Of a stretch of 64,000 nucleotides of DNA, positions 18,495 to 27,228 are shown one piece after another. This stretch comes from Phenylobacterium sp. GTDB lineage: Bacteria > Pseudomonadota > Alphaproteobacteria > Caulobacterales > Caulobacteraceae. Every line of letters starts with the position of its first letter. Positions within the stretch are counted from its first letter, which is position 1. The notes beneath the pieces are model-generated. The model worked only from the letters and a program-made list of their open reading frames with translations, was not told the origin of the DNA and searched no databases. The position numbers were made by a program, and so were the translations under genes. The DNA lies in the NCBI RefSeq assembly GCF_030680185.1, contig NZ_JAUXVZ010000053.1:124001-188000 (forward strand), read 5' to 3'.

Positions 18495-19974
18495 GACCGC
18501 CGCCTTCCTGGCGCGTGACCCGCATGGCCTCTTCCACGGTGGTCAGGCCCTCAAGGACGCAGGCGTGCGCCTCGGCCGAAAGGCTGCCGCCGCCTGAGGC
18601 CACGCCGGCCGCGGCGATGGTGGCCTCGTCGGCGTTCTCGCCGATCAGCCGGCGCACATGGCCGTCGATCCAGATGGCCTCATAGATGCCGATCCGACCC
18701 ACATAGCCGGTCTGGCCGCAGTCGCCGCAGCCCTGGGCGCGGTACAGGATCTGACCCTGCGCCACCCCGGCCTGGCGGGCTGTCGCCTCATCGGCGGGCT
18801 CGGGCCGGCGACAGGTGGGGCAGAGCCGGCGGACCAGGCGCTGGGCCACGATCAGCCGCACGGTGGAGGCCAGCAGGAAGGGTTCGACCCCCATGTCGCG
18901 CAGCCGCGTCACCGCGCCTGCGGCGTCATTGGTGTGGACGGTCGACAGCACCAGGTGGCCGGTCAGGCTGGCCTGGACGGCGATCTGGGCGGTCTCCACG
19001 TCGCGGATTTCGCCGACCATGACCACGTCGGGGTCCTGGCGCAGGATGGCCCGCAGACCGGCGGCGAAGGTCATGCCGACCTTGGCGTTGACCTGGGTCT
19101 GGCCGACGCCGGGCACGGCGTACTCCACCGGGTCCTCGATGGTCAGGATGTTGCGGCTGGCGTCGTTGAGGAGGCTCAGGCCGGCATAGAGGCTGGTGGT
19201 CTTGCCCGAGCCCGTGGGGCCGGTGACCAGGATCACCCCATTGGGTTCGGCGAGCGCCCGCTGGAAGGCCGTCAGCACGGCAGGCCGCATGCCCAGCTCC
19301 GGCAGCGGAATGCCGGCCTGTTCCTGATCCAGGATGCGCATCACCACCCGCTCGCCGGCCCGGGACGGCAGGGTGGAGACCCGGACATCGAGGCTGCGAC
19401 CGCCGAGCGCCAGGGAGATGCGGCCATCCTGGGGGGTGCGCCGCTCGGCGATGTCCAGGCGGGCCATGACCTTGATGCGGCTGACGATCAGCGGACTCAG
19501 CCGATGAGACAGGCTGAGCACCTCGCGCAGCACACCGTCGATCCGCAGCCGGATGATCAGCGCGGTCTCGAAGGGCTCCACATGCACGTCGGAGGCGCCG
19601 CGGCGGATGGCCTCGGCGATGACGCCATTGATCAGTCGGATGATCGGGGCGTCGTCCTGGCTGTCGAGCAGGTCGGCGGCGGCGGGAATGTCCTCGGCCA
19701 GGCTGTCGAGGCCGCCGGGCATGTCGAGATCGTCCGAGCCGCCGGCCGACAGGCCGTCATCGGCATAGGCCTCCGACAGGCGCCGCTCGAACTCGGCCCG
19801 CGGGAGGGTGTGGATCTTCAGGGCGCGACCCAGGGCGCGGCGGGCCTCCACCAGGGCCAGGGGATCGGCGCCGTCGCGCAAGGCCACATGGGCGACCTCG
19901 TCCATGCCCAGCAGCACCACGCCGTGCCGCTTGGCGAATCCGTAGGGCAGCAGGGGCGGACCGTCGGCCTCCAT
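18481..19974 (-). CDS. gspE: Type II secretion ATPase GspE
   Basis: A 497-residue secretion ATPase. Walker A is GPTGSGKTT with Lys258; the Asp box (LTIEDPVEY), Walker B (DPDVVMVGEIRD) and His box (LTGHLVLSTVHTND) follow in order. A tetracysteine zinc module (CPTC ... CGDC) is present in the C-terminal domain, as in GspE but not PilT. The N1 domain is short. It starts one base after the gspD stop. Confidence 0.96.
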   Translation of the reverse strand: MEADGPPLLPYGFAKRHGVVLLGMDEVAHVALRDGADPLALVEARRALGRALKIHTLPRAEFERRLSEAYADDGLSAGGSDDLDMPGGLDSLAEDIPAAADLLDSQDDAPIIRLINGVIAEAIRRGASDVHVEPFETALIIRLRIDGVLREVLSLSHRLSPLIVSRIKVMARLDIAERRTPQDGRISLALGGRSLDVRVSTLPSRAGERVVMRILDQEQAGIPLPELGMRPAVLTAFQRALAEPNGVILVTGPTGSGKTTSLYAGLSLLNDASRNILTIEDPVEYAVPGVGQTQVNAKVGMTFAAGLRAILRQDPDVVMVGEIRDVETAQIAVQASLTGHLVLSTVHTNDAAGAVTRLRDMGVEPFLLASTVRLIVAQRLVRRLCPTCRRPEPADEATARQAGVAQGQILYRAQGCGDCGQTGYVGRIGIYEAIWIDGHVRRLIGENADEATIAAAGVASGGGSLSAEAHACVLEGLTTVEEAMRVTRQEGGGHGQL

Positions 19975-19975
19975 C

Positions 19976-22000
19976 TCAGAGCCCCGGCGGCGGAGGCGGC
20001 GGGGGCGGCAGGGCCGTGATGGGCTCGGCCTGCATGTAGTCGCGGACCAGGGCGTCGAGATTGCTCAGGCCGTCGGGGCTGCGGGCCAGCTCCCGGTCGC
20101 GGATATAGGCGTAGCGGGGCGCGGTCAGGGCCTGGGCGTCGGCGGCGCTTTCGATGATCGTCGGACGGATGAAGACCATCAGGTTGCGCTGCACGTTCTG
20201 GCGCGAGGTGGCCTTGAACAGATTCCCCACCACGGGGATGTCGCCCAGGATCGGCGTGCGCTCGACGGTGGTGCGTTCATTGCGGTCCAGCAGGCCGCCC
20301 AGGACAACGATGGCGCCGTCGTCCACCGCCACCGTGGTCTGGATGGAGCGCTTGTCGAGGATCAGCTCGTTATAGTCCTCGCTCACCGGCCCGGCGATGC
20401 TGGACACTTCCTGGCGCAGGAACAGGGTGATGGCGCCGCCGGCGTTGATCTGCGGCTTGACCTCCAGCTGGATGCCGACGTCCTGCCGCTGCACGGTGCG
20501 GAAGGGGTTGCTGTTGGAGTCGCCCAGCACCTCGCCGGTGGTGATCGGGATCTCCTGACCCACCAGGATGGTCGCCTCCTGGTTGTCCAGGGTCATCACC
20601 GAGGGGGTCGAGAGCAGGTTCGAGGTGGTGTCGTTCTTCACCGCATTGATGATGAAGCCGAACAGGGCGTCGCCGCTGCGCCCATAGCCGCCAGTGATCA
20701 TGCCCCGTGCGCCCAGCAGGGAGTCCATCGCCGTCTGGCGCAGGGCGGCCAGGGCGGCGGAATCTTCCGGCAGGTTGGCTTCCCCCGCCGCGGCCCCGGC
20801 CAGGGCCAGGAGGTTTGGCGCGGCGTTGGAATAGTTGGTGGCCGAGAACGGAATGCTGGAGCCGTTGATCCCGGCCAGGGCGAACTGGACGCCCAGCTGC
20901 TGGGCGGCGTTGTCGGAGAGCTCCACCACCACGGCCTCGACCAGAACCTGGCGACGGCGGGTGTCGAGCTGGCGGATCACCTCGCCCAGCACCCGCTGGG
21001 TGTCGGGGTCGGCGGCGATGACGATGGCGTTGGCGCCGGGATAGCGAGCGATATTGGCGCGGCGTCCGCCCCCGCCCGCCGTGGCCGTCTGGTCTCCCGC
21101 CGCGGCCGTCTGCGTGGCCGAGGCGGCGTCATTTCCGCTCTGGGTCGGCGCCTGGCCCACCAGTTGTTGAAGCACGGGCACAAGCTGTTCGGCGTCGGCG
21201 TGCTGCAGGTTGATGACCCGCACGTCGCCGCTGGTCTCAGCCCGGCTGTCGAGATCACGCACCAAATCCAGGAGGGGGCGCACAGCCTCGGGCTCCCCGC
21301 GCAGGATCAGCGAATTGCTGCTCTCCACCACCACCAGCGACACGATGCCGTTGCGGGAGCCCGGATCGGCGCCCGGCGGATTGAGCACCTGGTTGACCAC
21401 GCTGGCGATCTCTCGGGCCGAGCTGGAGCGCAGGGTGACGGTTTCGGTGAGCGTCCGGTCCTGATCCACCTGGCCCAGCAGGCTACGGATGCGGGTCAGG
21501 TTGTCGGCATAGTCGGCGACCACCAGCAGGTTCCCGCGCGGGCTGGGCATGATCACGCCCTGGCGGCCGATCAGGGGCTTCAGCGTCTCGGCGGCCGAGA
21601 CGGCGTCGATATTCCGCAGCCGGAAGACCTGGGTGGAGAAGCCATATCCGCCCCCGCCGCTGAGGCTGGAGGGCTGGGCGGCCGCGCCCTCTTCGGGCGT
21701 GATGCGGTAGACCCCGGCCCCGGCCGGCACGGCGACCAGACCGTTGGCGCGCAGGGTCGACAGCATGACCTCGAACAGTTCGTTGCGCGACAGGGGCTCG
21801 TTGCTGCTGATGCTGACCTTCCCCTGGACGCGGGGGTCGATGATGAAGGTCTGGCCGGTGGCGCGGGCGACATCCTGGATGAAGACGCGGATGTCGGCGT
21901 CCTGGAGATTCAGGGTCTGCTGCTGGGCATAGGCGACAGGCGTCGGCCCAAGGCTCGCGCCAGAGGCCAGGAGGATGGCGAGGGCGATCAGTCTCTTCAC
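19976..22000 (-). CDS. gspD: Type II secretion secretin GspD
   Basis: A 674-residue outer-membrane secretin. A signal peptide ends at AYA (about residue 25); N0 begins at LNLQDADIRVFIQDVARATGQTF, followed by N1-N3 repeats, with a Gly/Ala/Thr-rich loop in N3 (about residues 290-315). The secretin core has the VKNDTTSNLLSTPSVMTLDNQEA and VPIVGNLF-like (IPVVGNLFK) signatures. The protein ends in a run of eight prolines before GL, an unusual tail where pilotin-binding S-domains can lie. No pilotin gene (gspS) is seen nearby. The ATG overlaps the gspC stop by four bases. Confidence 0.96.
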   Translation of the reverse strand: MKRLIALAILLASGASLGPTPVAYAQQQTLNLQDADIRVFIQDVARATGQTFIIDPRVQGKVSISSNEPLSRNELFEVMLSTLRANGLVAVPAGAGVYRITPEEGAAAQPSSLSGGGGYGFSTQVFRLRNIDAVSAAETLKPLIGRQGVIMPSPRGNLLVVADYADNLTRIRSLLGQVDQDRTLTETVTLRSSSAREIASVVNQVLNPPGADPGSRNGIVSLVVVESSNSLILRGEPEAVRPLLDLVRDLDSRAETSGDVRVINLQHADAEQLVPVLQQLVGQAPTQSGNDAASATQTAAAGDQTATAGGGGRRANIARYPGANAIVIAADPDTQRVLGEVIRQLDTRRRQVLVEAVVVELSDNAAQQLGVQFALAGINGSSIPFSATNYSNAAPNLLALAGAAAGEANLPEDSAALAALRQTAMDSLLGARGMITGGYGRSGDALFGFIINAVKNDTTSNLLSTPSVMTLDNQEATILVGQEIPITTGEVLGDSNSNPFRTVQRQDVGIQLEVKPQINAGGAITLFLRQEVSSIAGPVSEDYNELILDKRSIQTTVAVDDGAIVVLGGLLDRNERTTVERTPILGDIPVVGNLFKATSRQNVQRNLMVFIRPTIIESAADAQALTAPRYAYIRDRELARSPDGLSNLDALVRDYMQAEPITALPPPPPPPPGL

Positions 22001-22800
22001 GGGGCAGACATCCGCAGTCGAGTGTTCATGACCTGGCCGCCGCGCTCGTAGCTGAGGTCCACATGGGTGGCGGTGGCGAGAATCTGGGGCAGTTCGCTCA
22101 TGCGCTCGCCATTGAGCTCCGAGCCGTCGATGGTGAGCAGAACGTCGCCGGGCTGGAGGCCCGCGCGGGCCAGGATGGCCGCGCCCTGAGCGCCCCGGGG
22201 CGTGACCGTGTACCCCGCCGAGCGGCCATCGCGCATCCGCGGCGCCAGGGCCAGGGCGGCCATGAGCTGAGCGCCTGTGTAGTCGGGCGCAGCTTCTGGG
22301 GTGGTCGCGGCCGACGAGGATTGAGGCGGCGGAACATAGGCGCCGCCGCTGGGCGTCGGAAAGCCGATCCGGCGGCGGTTGGCCCCCTGACGCACCACCA
22401 CGTGATCGTCGGCGACCTCCACCAGCGTGATCCCGTCTGGCCCCTGCTCGCCAATGAAATAGAGGGTCTGGGCGCCGCCAGGCGGGCCGAGGATGGCCGA
22501 GGCGCTCGCCCCGCCGGTGCGGACCCCATAGAGCTGGAGATCCGAGCCCGCCGTCACCGGGGCGTCGGTGGGACCGCCGAGGCGGAAGAAGGGGTCGAAC
22601 CGGGCGAGGATTTCGGTCTGGGCCGCCGCGCCGGCGCCGCTCGCCGGGGGGACGCCTAGCGGGCCCGAGGGCGGGGCGATGAGAATCCAGACCAGCCGCG
22701 CAGCCTGCACGGCGAGCAGCAGAACCAGGGCGATCTCCACCAGCCCCAGCAGGGTGCGGGGCTGCAAGGCGACGCCGTGACGAACGGCGGCAAGGTTCAC
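21997..22800 (-). CDS. gspC: Type II secretion protein GspC
   Basis: A 267-residue bitopic protein linking the inner-membrane platform to the secretin. One membrane segment (about residues 17-40) is followed by the homology region (DLQLYGVRTGG, ILGPPGG, YFIGEQG) and a C-terminal PDZ domain (RGAQGAAILARAGLQPGDVLLTIDG). The start is GTG at 22800 with GGAG eight bases before it; no better ATG is near. It is the first gene of the gsp operon, and a perfect PhoB box lies 82 bases upstream. Confidence 0.92.
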   Translation of the reverse strand: MNLAAVRHGVALQPRTLLGLVEIALVLLLAVQAARLVWILIAPPSGPLGVPPASGAGAAAQTEILARFDPFFRLGGPTDAPVTAGSDLQLYGVRTGGASASAILGPPGGAQTLYFIGEQGPDGITLVEVADDHVVVRQGANRRRIGFPTPSGGAYVPPPQSSSAATTPEAAPDYTGAQLMAALALAPRMRDGRSAGYTVTPRGAQGAAILARAGLQPGDVLLTIDGSELNGERMSELPQILATATHVDLSYERGGQVMNTRLRMSAP

Positions 22801-22882
22801 AGGAGAATCTCCGAAGTCCCTGGGCGATGGTGGGGATGGGCCAGACGCCGCATGCCCGTCGGGGCCTTCATGTAAAGTTTTG

Positions 22883-22900
22883 ATGACAGGTCCGTGACAG
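22883..22900 (-). promoter_or_regulatory. PhoB box upstream of the gsp operon
   Basis: On the minus strand this reads CTGTCAC-GGAC-CTGTCAT, two perfect Pho half-sites separated by four bases. It is followed about eight bases later by TACATG, a plausible -10 element, so the box replaces the -35 region as in classical PhoB promoters. The gspC start is 82 bases downstream. Confidence 0.8.
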
Positions 22901-22944
22901 CGTCGGGATTTGATGACGCTTTGCCGCAGGTCCCTGGTCGATCA

Positions 22945-22973
22945 GGCGAAGGCGGCGCAAGGCCGCCTTCGCC
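22945..22973 (-). terminator. Strong hairpin after the TonB-dependent receptor gene
   Basis: GGCGAAGGCGGC (22945-22956) pairs perfectly over 12 bases with GCCGCCTTCGCC (22962-22973) around a 5-base loop. It begins a few bases beyond the receptor stop codon and lies upstream of the gsp PhoB box, so it separates the two minus-strand units. No T-run is seen. Confidence 0.65.
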
Positions 22974-22979
22974 CTGTCG

Positions 22980-25568
22980 TCAGAAGCGGGTCGAGAGGCT
23001 GATCGAGTAGCTGCGGCCAAGCTCGTAGTTGTTGAGGATCACCTTGTCGCCGCCCTGGGTCTGGAATTCGTCGAACTCCTCGCCCAGCAGGTTGCGGGCC
23101 TCAAGGCCGAGGGTGAATTCCGGACCCCAGATCTGGAACTTCTGGCGGAAGTTGAAGTCCAGGGTGACGCCGGGCTCCTGCAGGAAGTCCGCCGCGCCGG
23201 CCCCGCCGCGGGCGGTGGTCCGCTCGCTGGCATAGTTGGCCAGGAGGGTCGCCTGGGTGGCGCCGTCCAGGCTTTCGAAGCCGAACTGGATGTTGGCGAT
23301 GTGCTCCGACGTGCCCTGGAGACGGCTGCCGTCGATCACGAAGTTCTCGGCCGGCGCCGGCTGGCCAAGCCCGGTGAGCGGGAAGACGAGGTCGCCATCG
23401 TCCACCTGCACCTCGGCCTTGGTCCAGGTGTAGTTGGCCCCGATCAGCCAGCGCTTGTCGTCGACCCAGTTCATGCCGAACTGGGGCTCGAAGAACTTCT
23501 TGAACTCGGCCTCGACACCGTAAAGCACAGCCTTGGGCGCGTTCAGGAAGGTCTGCTGCAGGCCGCCGCCGGTCTCGTTGACGATCGACTCGATCGGCTT
23601 GTCGATGTCCTTGTAGAAGGCGCCGATGGTGGCGAACTGCCCCCGCTCAAAGTAGCGCTCGTAACGGACGTCGAGGTTCAGGAGCTCGCTGTCGGTCAGG
23701 TACGGATTGCCGATGAAGGTGCGGTCCGATTCCGGGTCGAGATAGAGCTGCGGCGCCTGCTCGCGGAACTGCGGGCGGGCGATGGTCTTGGAGGCGCCAA
23801 ACCGGAGCTGCTGATCCTCGGCGAAGTTCCAGGTCACCGTGGCGGCGGGCAGAACATAGTCGTTGTTCAGCTCGATCCCCAGCGGCTGGTTGGTGGAGAA
23901 GAGGTCCCGCGAGCGGACGAACTGCTCGCCTTCCTCATAGCGCACGCCCAGGCTGGCCCGCACCGCGGGCAGAACCTCACCCTCGGCCTGGAGATAGACC
24001 GCATTGGTGGTCAGCTTGGCGTCGTAAGCCGCCGCGCCTTCGGACCCGGTCACTTCGCGCAGGAACAGGGCGTTCGGACCGATATTGTAGTCCGAATAGA
24101 GGAAATCGACCCGCTGCTGCTGGAAGGCCAGCGAGGGGGTCTGGTCCATGGTGAAGCGGAAGGCCCGGGTGACGGAGTCGCGCTCGTTCTCATAATAGGC
24201 ATAGCCGCCGGCGACCGTCAGATCGACGATCAGCGGATTGTCGAGACGGTAGCGGACATCGACGCCAGCGCCGTAGGCGGTGTCTTCCAGCTCGCTGAAC
24301 CGGATGAAATTCGCGTCCGATTGGGGGTTATGATAGAAGGTGTCCCCGATCCGGCGATAGCGGATCTGCGTCTCATAGGGCGCATCGCGACGGGTCTGGG
24401 CGTAGGACCCGCGCCAGTCGATCTCCAGATCCCCGAAGGTGTGCTGGCCGGTCAGCTGGGTGTTGAACAGCTCGCGTTCGTACCAGGCGGTATAGTCGTC
24501 ACGGATGAAGTTGCTGGAGAGCGTGCTCTCGCCTTCAACCGAGCGGGCTTCCTTGGTGACGTTCCGGACGTAGAAGTTGGTCCACTGGAACTTGTGATCG
24601 TCCAGGTCCAGCGCGATGCTGCCCAGGCCGTGCCATTCGACATCCATGTCGGTGGAGTTCGAGATCAGATCCTCGGTGATGGCCAGGCCGCCCAGGCTGA
24701 CGACGCCGGCCTGCTGCACGGAACGCTTGGTCTCCCAGCCCCGGTCGTAGCCGCCGACGGCGATGACGCCCAGCGAACCCCAGTCATAGTTCCAGCGGCT
24801 GCCCGCCGACAGGCCGACGCTGCCATTGATCGGCACATCGTTCGTCGACTGCAGAAGGCGCACATTGGCGTTCTGGAAGCTGCGGCCCATGGTGGCCAGG
24901 GTGGCGGCGTCGAAATTGCTCTGGTCGATCCGCTTGCCCGTGGCGATCCCGGCGGCGATGGCCCCGGGAATGTCGCGCGTCCCGTCGTCGAAGCCGGTGA
25001 GATCGGATTCGCCGCCGAAATAGGTCAGACCTTGCTTGAGCGAGGTCTCGTCATTGACGCCCAGGCTGAAGCTGAGGGCCAGGAAGGGCTCGTCGGGCAC
25101 GCCGACGGTGCGCAGGTCGATCACGCCGCCGCCGAATTCGCCCGGATAATTGGCCGAATAGGTCTTCTGGACGTTCACGCTGGCCAGGATGCCGCTGGGG
25201 AACAGGTCCAGCGGGACAACCCGCTGCAGCGGCTCGGGGCTGGGCAGGGGCGAGCCATTGAGCAGGGCCGAGGAGTAGCGCTCCCCAAGACCACGAACAT
25301 AGACAAAACGACCGCCCACAACGCTGAGGCCGGTCAGGCGGGTCAGGGCCTCAGCGGCTGTGCCGTCGCCTTGGCGGACCAGGTCGTCGGCCGTAACGAT
25401 GGACGCGACCTCAGCGGTTTCGCGCATCACCTCGGGGATGTAGCGGCCACGGACAACCAGTTCCTGAACCTCGGCCCCGTCAGAGGCGGCCTGGGCGGAT
25501 ACCACCGCCGGCGCCATCAGCGCCGTGGTGCAGAGAAGGAGGCCCGAGAGGGGGCGGAGCATATTCAT
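22980..25568 (-). CDS. TonB-dependent outer-membrane receptor
   Basis: An 862-residue TonB-dependent receptor. A signal peptide ends at VSAQA (about residue 27), then the TonB-box region (EVQELVVRG), the plug domain (VTADDLVRQGDGTAAEALTRLTGLSV, YVRGLGERYSSALLNG, GEFGGGVIDLRT) and a long beta-barrel ending in LSTRF with the terminal Phe needed for outer-membrane assembly. The ATG at 25568 gives MNMLRP; upstream in-frame codons only lengthen a non-signal leader. It is the second gene of a unit led by the lipoprotein gene with a PhoB array upstream, so a phosphate-related ligand (for example an organophosphate or metal phosphate) is inferred, not shown. Confidence 0.93.
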   Translation of the reverse strand: MNMLRPLSGLLLCTTALMAPAVVSAQAASDGAEVQELVVRGRYIPEVMRETAEVASIVTADDLVRQGDGTAAEALTRLTGLSVVGGRFVYVRGLGERYSSALLNGSPLPSPEPLQRVVPLDLFPSGILASVNVQKTYSANYPGEFGGGVIDLRTVGVPDEPFLALSFSLGVNDETSLKQGLTYFGGESDLTGFDDGTRDIPGAIAAGIATGKRIDQSNFDAATLATMGRSFQNANVRLLQSTNDVPINGSVGLSAGSRWNYDWGSLGVIAVGGYDRGWETKRSVQQAGVVSLGGLAITEDLISNSTDMDVEWHGLGSIALDLDDHKFQWTNFYVRNVTKEARSVEGESTLSSNFIRDDYTAWYERELFNTQLTGQHTFGDLEIDWRGSYAQTRRDAPYETQIRYRRIGDTFYHNPQSDANFIRFSELEDTAYGAGVDVRYRLDNPLIVDLTVAGGYAYYENERDSVTRAFRFTMDQTPSLAFQQQRVDFLYSDYNIGPNALFLREVTGSEGAAAYDAKLTTNAVYLQAEGEVLPAVRASLGVRYEEGEQFVRSRDLFSTNQPLGIELNNDYVLPAATVTWNFAEDQQLRFGASKTIARPQFREQAPQLYLDPESDRTFIGNPYLTDSELLNLDVRYERYFERGQFATIGAFYKDIDKPIESIVNETGGGLQQTFLNAPKAVLYGVEAEFKKFFEPQFGMNWVDDKRWLIGANYTWTKAEVQVDDGDLVFPLTGLGQPAPAENFVIDGSRLQGTSEHIANIQFGFESLDGATQATLLANYASERTTARGGAGAADFLQEPGVTLDFNFRQKFQIWGPEFTLGLEARNLLGEEFDEFQTQGGDKVILNNYELGRSYSISLSTRF

Positions 25569-25607
25569 GGAAGGTCGCCTTGATTGTCGACGGACGCGAA
25601 GAGAAAG

Positions 25608-25629
25608 GGGGCGACCCGAAGGCCGCCCC
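25608..25629 (-). terminator. UUCG-loop hairpin between lipoprotein and receptor genes (attenuator)
   Basis: In the minus-strand RNA GGGGCGGCC pairs with GGUCGCCCC (one G-U pair) around a UUCG tetraloop and is followed by a pyrimidine-rich CUUUCUCUU. The G-U pair exists only in the minus-strand RNA, which supports that orientation. It lies between the lipoprotein stop and the receptor start, so part of the transcripts may end here. Confidence 0.6.
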
Positions 25630-25641
25630 GTTCCGGCTCGA

Positions 25642-27123
25642 TCAGCAGTTGCTTCCGCTGGCCAGACCGCAGGTCCAGCCCTGCCACCAGGTGTCGCTCG
25701 CATTGCGAACGGCGCCGACATAGTTGGTGGTGTCGAAGAAGGCGTAGATCGTCTTCGGGTCGGTGGCCGTCGCGGCGGTTTCATTGGCGCCGTTGACGAA
25801 GCCGTTCAGGGTCGAGGTGTGGTTGGCGTTGTTGTTGGTGCCGGCGGCGAACAGCGCCTGAGTGGCCGGACCGTCGACATCGCTGTCAGCGCGGAACGCA
25901 ATGGCGCAGGAGAAGAGCACCGAGTCCCAACGGGGCGCAGCCGCCACGGTGGAGGGGGTGTCCACGTCCAGGCAGGCCGTGGCCGGGTTGGCCGACACGT
26001 GGATACCGTTGATGAAGCGGCCGCCAGTGCCGGTGTTCAGGATCTGAATGTCGCCGGCCCCCGACCGACCCGTGCCGATCACCGTGTAGTTGGCGATCTT
26101 GGGGATCGAGTTCAGCGAGGCCTGGACGCCGACCGAGCTCATTTCGAAGACCCGGTCGCCGCCGTTCGGACGCTGGCGAACGATCAGGTACTGAATGCCG
26201 CCGCGCCAGCCTTCATCGGTGTCGATGCTGTCGTCGTCGGCGCCGGTGATGACGACGTACTTCGCGTTGGCGGTGCCGCCGAAGAACTCCATGCCGTCGT
26301 CGGAGCCGTTGTGAACCTGGATGTATTCCAGGGTCGTGCCAGCGCCCACGCCGTTGAAGGTGATGCCGTTCAGCTCGCGGTTCGGCTGGATTTCGAAGCC
26401 GGCGTAGCGGACCTGGACGTAGCGAAGACGGCCGGAGTTGTCGTTCGGGCTGTTGCCGCCGTAGAGGGCGACGCCGCCTTCGAAGGTGGCCACGCAGTTG
26501 ATGTTCGGCGGCGTCGTGCCGGCCGGGCAAGAGGCGATCGGGGCGCGGCCGGAGATGACGAGGCCGCCCCACTGGCCGATCGAGTCGGCGCCGGTCGTGC
26601 CTTGGATGTTCTGGAGGCTGGTGAAGATGATCGGATTGCTCGAGGTGCCCTCGGCGAAGATCTGCGAGCCGCGCTGGATGTTGATGTAGTCGAGGCCAGC
26701 CGAACCGAAGATGCGAACGCCCGGCTCGATGGTCAGGATGCCCTGCTGGGCGCCGGCCACCGGGTTCGCCGGATCGGCGCCGCGGTCATCGCCCACATCG
26801 GTGCGGCCGCTGATGGAGTAGATGGTGCCGGCCCGAGCCGGAACAACGAAGCTGCCGGTGATCTTGTTGGGCAGCCGGCAGTTGCGCAGGGTGTTGTTCA
26901 GGATGGTGCCGGCATCGGTGAACCCCGTCGGGCAATCGACCGCGGCCTGACCGCTGCCAGGATTGGTCGGGTTGGTCGGGTTCGTCGGATTGGTCGGCGT
27001 CGTCGGGGGGAAGGCGCCTTCGCCCGGCGAGGCGACATTGTCGGCGCCGCCGCCGCAGGCGGCCAGGGCCATGGCGCTGATCGACATGATCAGCAGGTTT
27101 CTGAGGTTGGTGGTGCCGGTCAT
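25642..27123 (-). CDS. Large surface lipoprotein, beta-helix-like, candidate T2SS-released protein
   Basis: A 493-residue lipoprotein. The signal ends in the lipobox LAAC (Cys23), followed by GGG and a linker with four TNP tripeptide repeats (about residues 41-55) that would hold the body away from the membrane. The body is rich in Gly, Asn and short strands (RIFGSAGLDYINIQRGSQIFAEG, WGGLVISG, LEYIQVHNGSDDGMEFFGG), like right-handed parallel beta-helix proteins. GGAGAT precedes the ATG. In C. crescentus the lipoprotein ElpS, made under phosphate starvation and released in a T2SS-dependent way, is encoded beside the gsp genes; this gene has the same features, but I cannot verify homology. It leads a unit with the TonB receptor. 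Confidence 0.75.
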   Translation of the reverse strand: MTGTTNLRNLLIMSISAMALAACGGGADNVASPGEGAFPPTTPTNPTNPTNPTNPGSGQAAVDCPTGFTDAGTILNNTLRNCRLPNKITGSFVVPARAGTIYSISGRTDVGDDRGADPANPVAGAQQGILTIEPGVRIFGSAGLDYINIQRGSQIFAEGTSSNPIIFTSLQNIQGTTGADSIGQWGGLVISGRAPIASCPAGTTPPNINCVATFEGGVALYGGNSPNDNSGRLRYVQVRYAGFEIQPNRELNGITFNGVGAGTTLEYIQVHNGSDDGMEFFGGTANAKYVVITGADDDSIDTDEGWRGGIQYLIVRQRPNGGDRVFEMSSVGVQASLNSIPKIANYTVIGTGRSGAGDIQILNTGTGGRFINGIHVSANPATACLDVDTPSTVAAAPRWDSVLFSCAIAFRADSDVDGPATQALFAAGTNNNANHTSTLNGFVNGANETAATATDPKTIYAFFDTTNYVGAVRNASDTWWQGWTCGLASGSNC

Positions 27124-27228
27124 CTTTATCTCCGCCGTGGCGATGAATTGCGCAGGCGCCGGCTTTCCCCAGATCCCACCTTGAGACCTGAACGCCCGCT
27201 TGCCCGATCGCCGTTCTAGGTAGGCTGC

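Noticed and set aside
16623..18518. Long plus-strand frame opposite gspF-gspH
   Set aside because: Crosses several real pseudopilin genes whose prepilin motifs are intact; composition is typical of shadows.
23301..25583. 760-codon plus-strand open frame opposite the TonB receptor
   Set aside because: High-GC shadow frame. The receptor on the other strand has signal peptide, plug and barrel features; the shadow protein has no domain and is rich in His, Gly, Ala and Asp as such shadows are.
26940..27000. Tandem GGTCGG-type repeat as a phase-variable tract
   Set aside because: It encodes the TNP linker in steps of nine bases with changes between units, so slippage would keep the frame; there is no sign of on/off switching.
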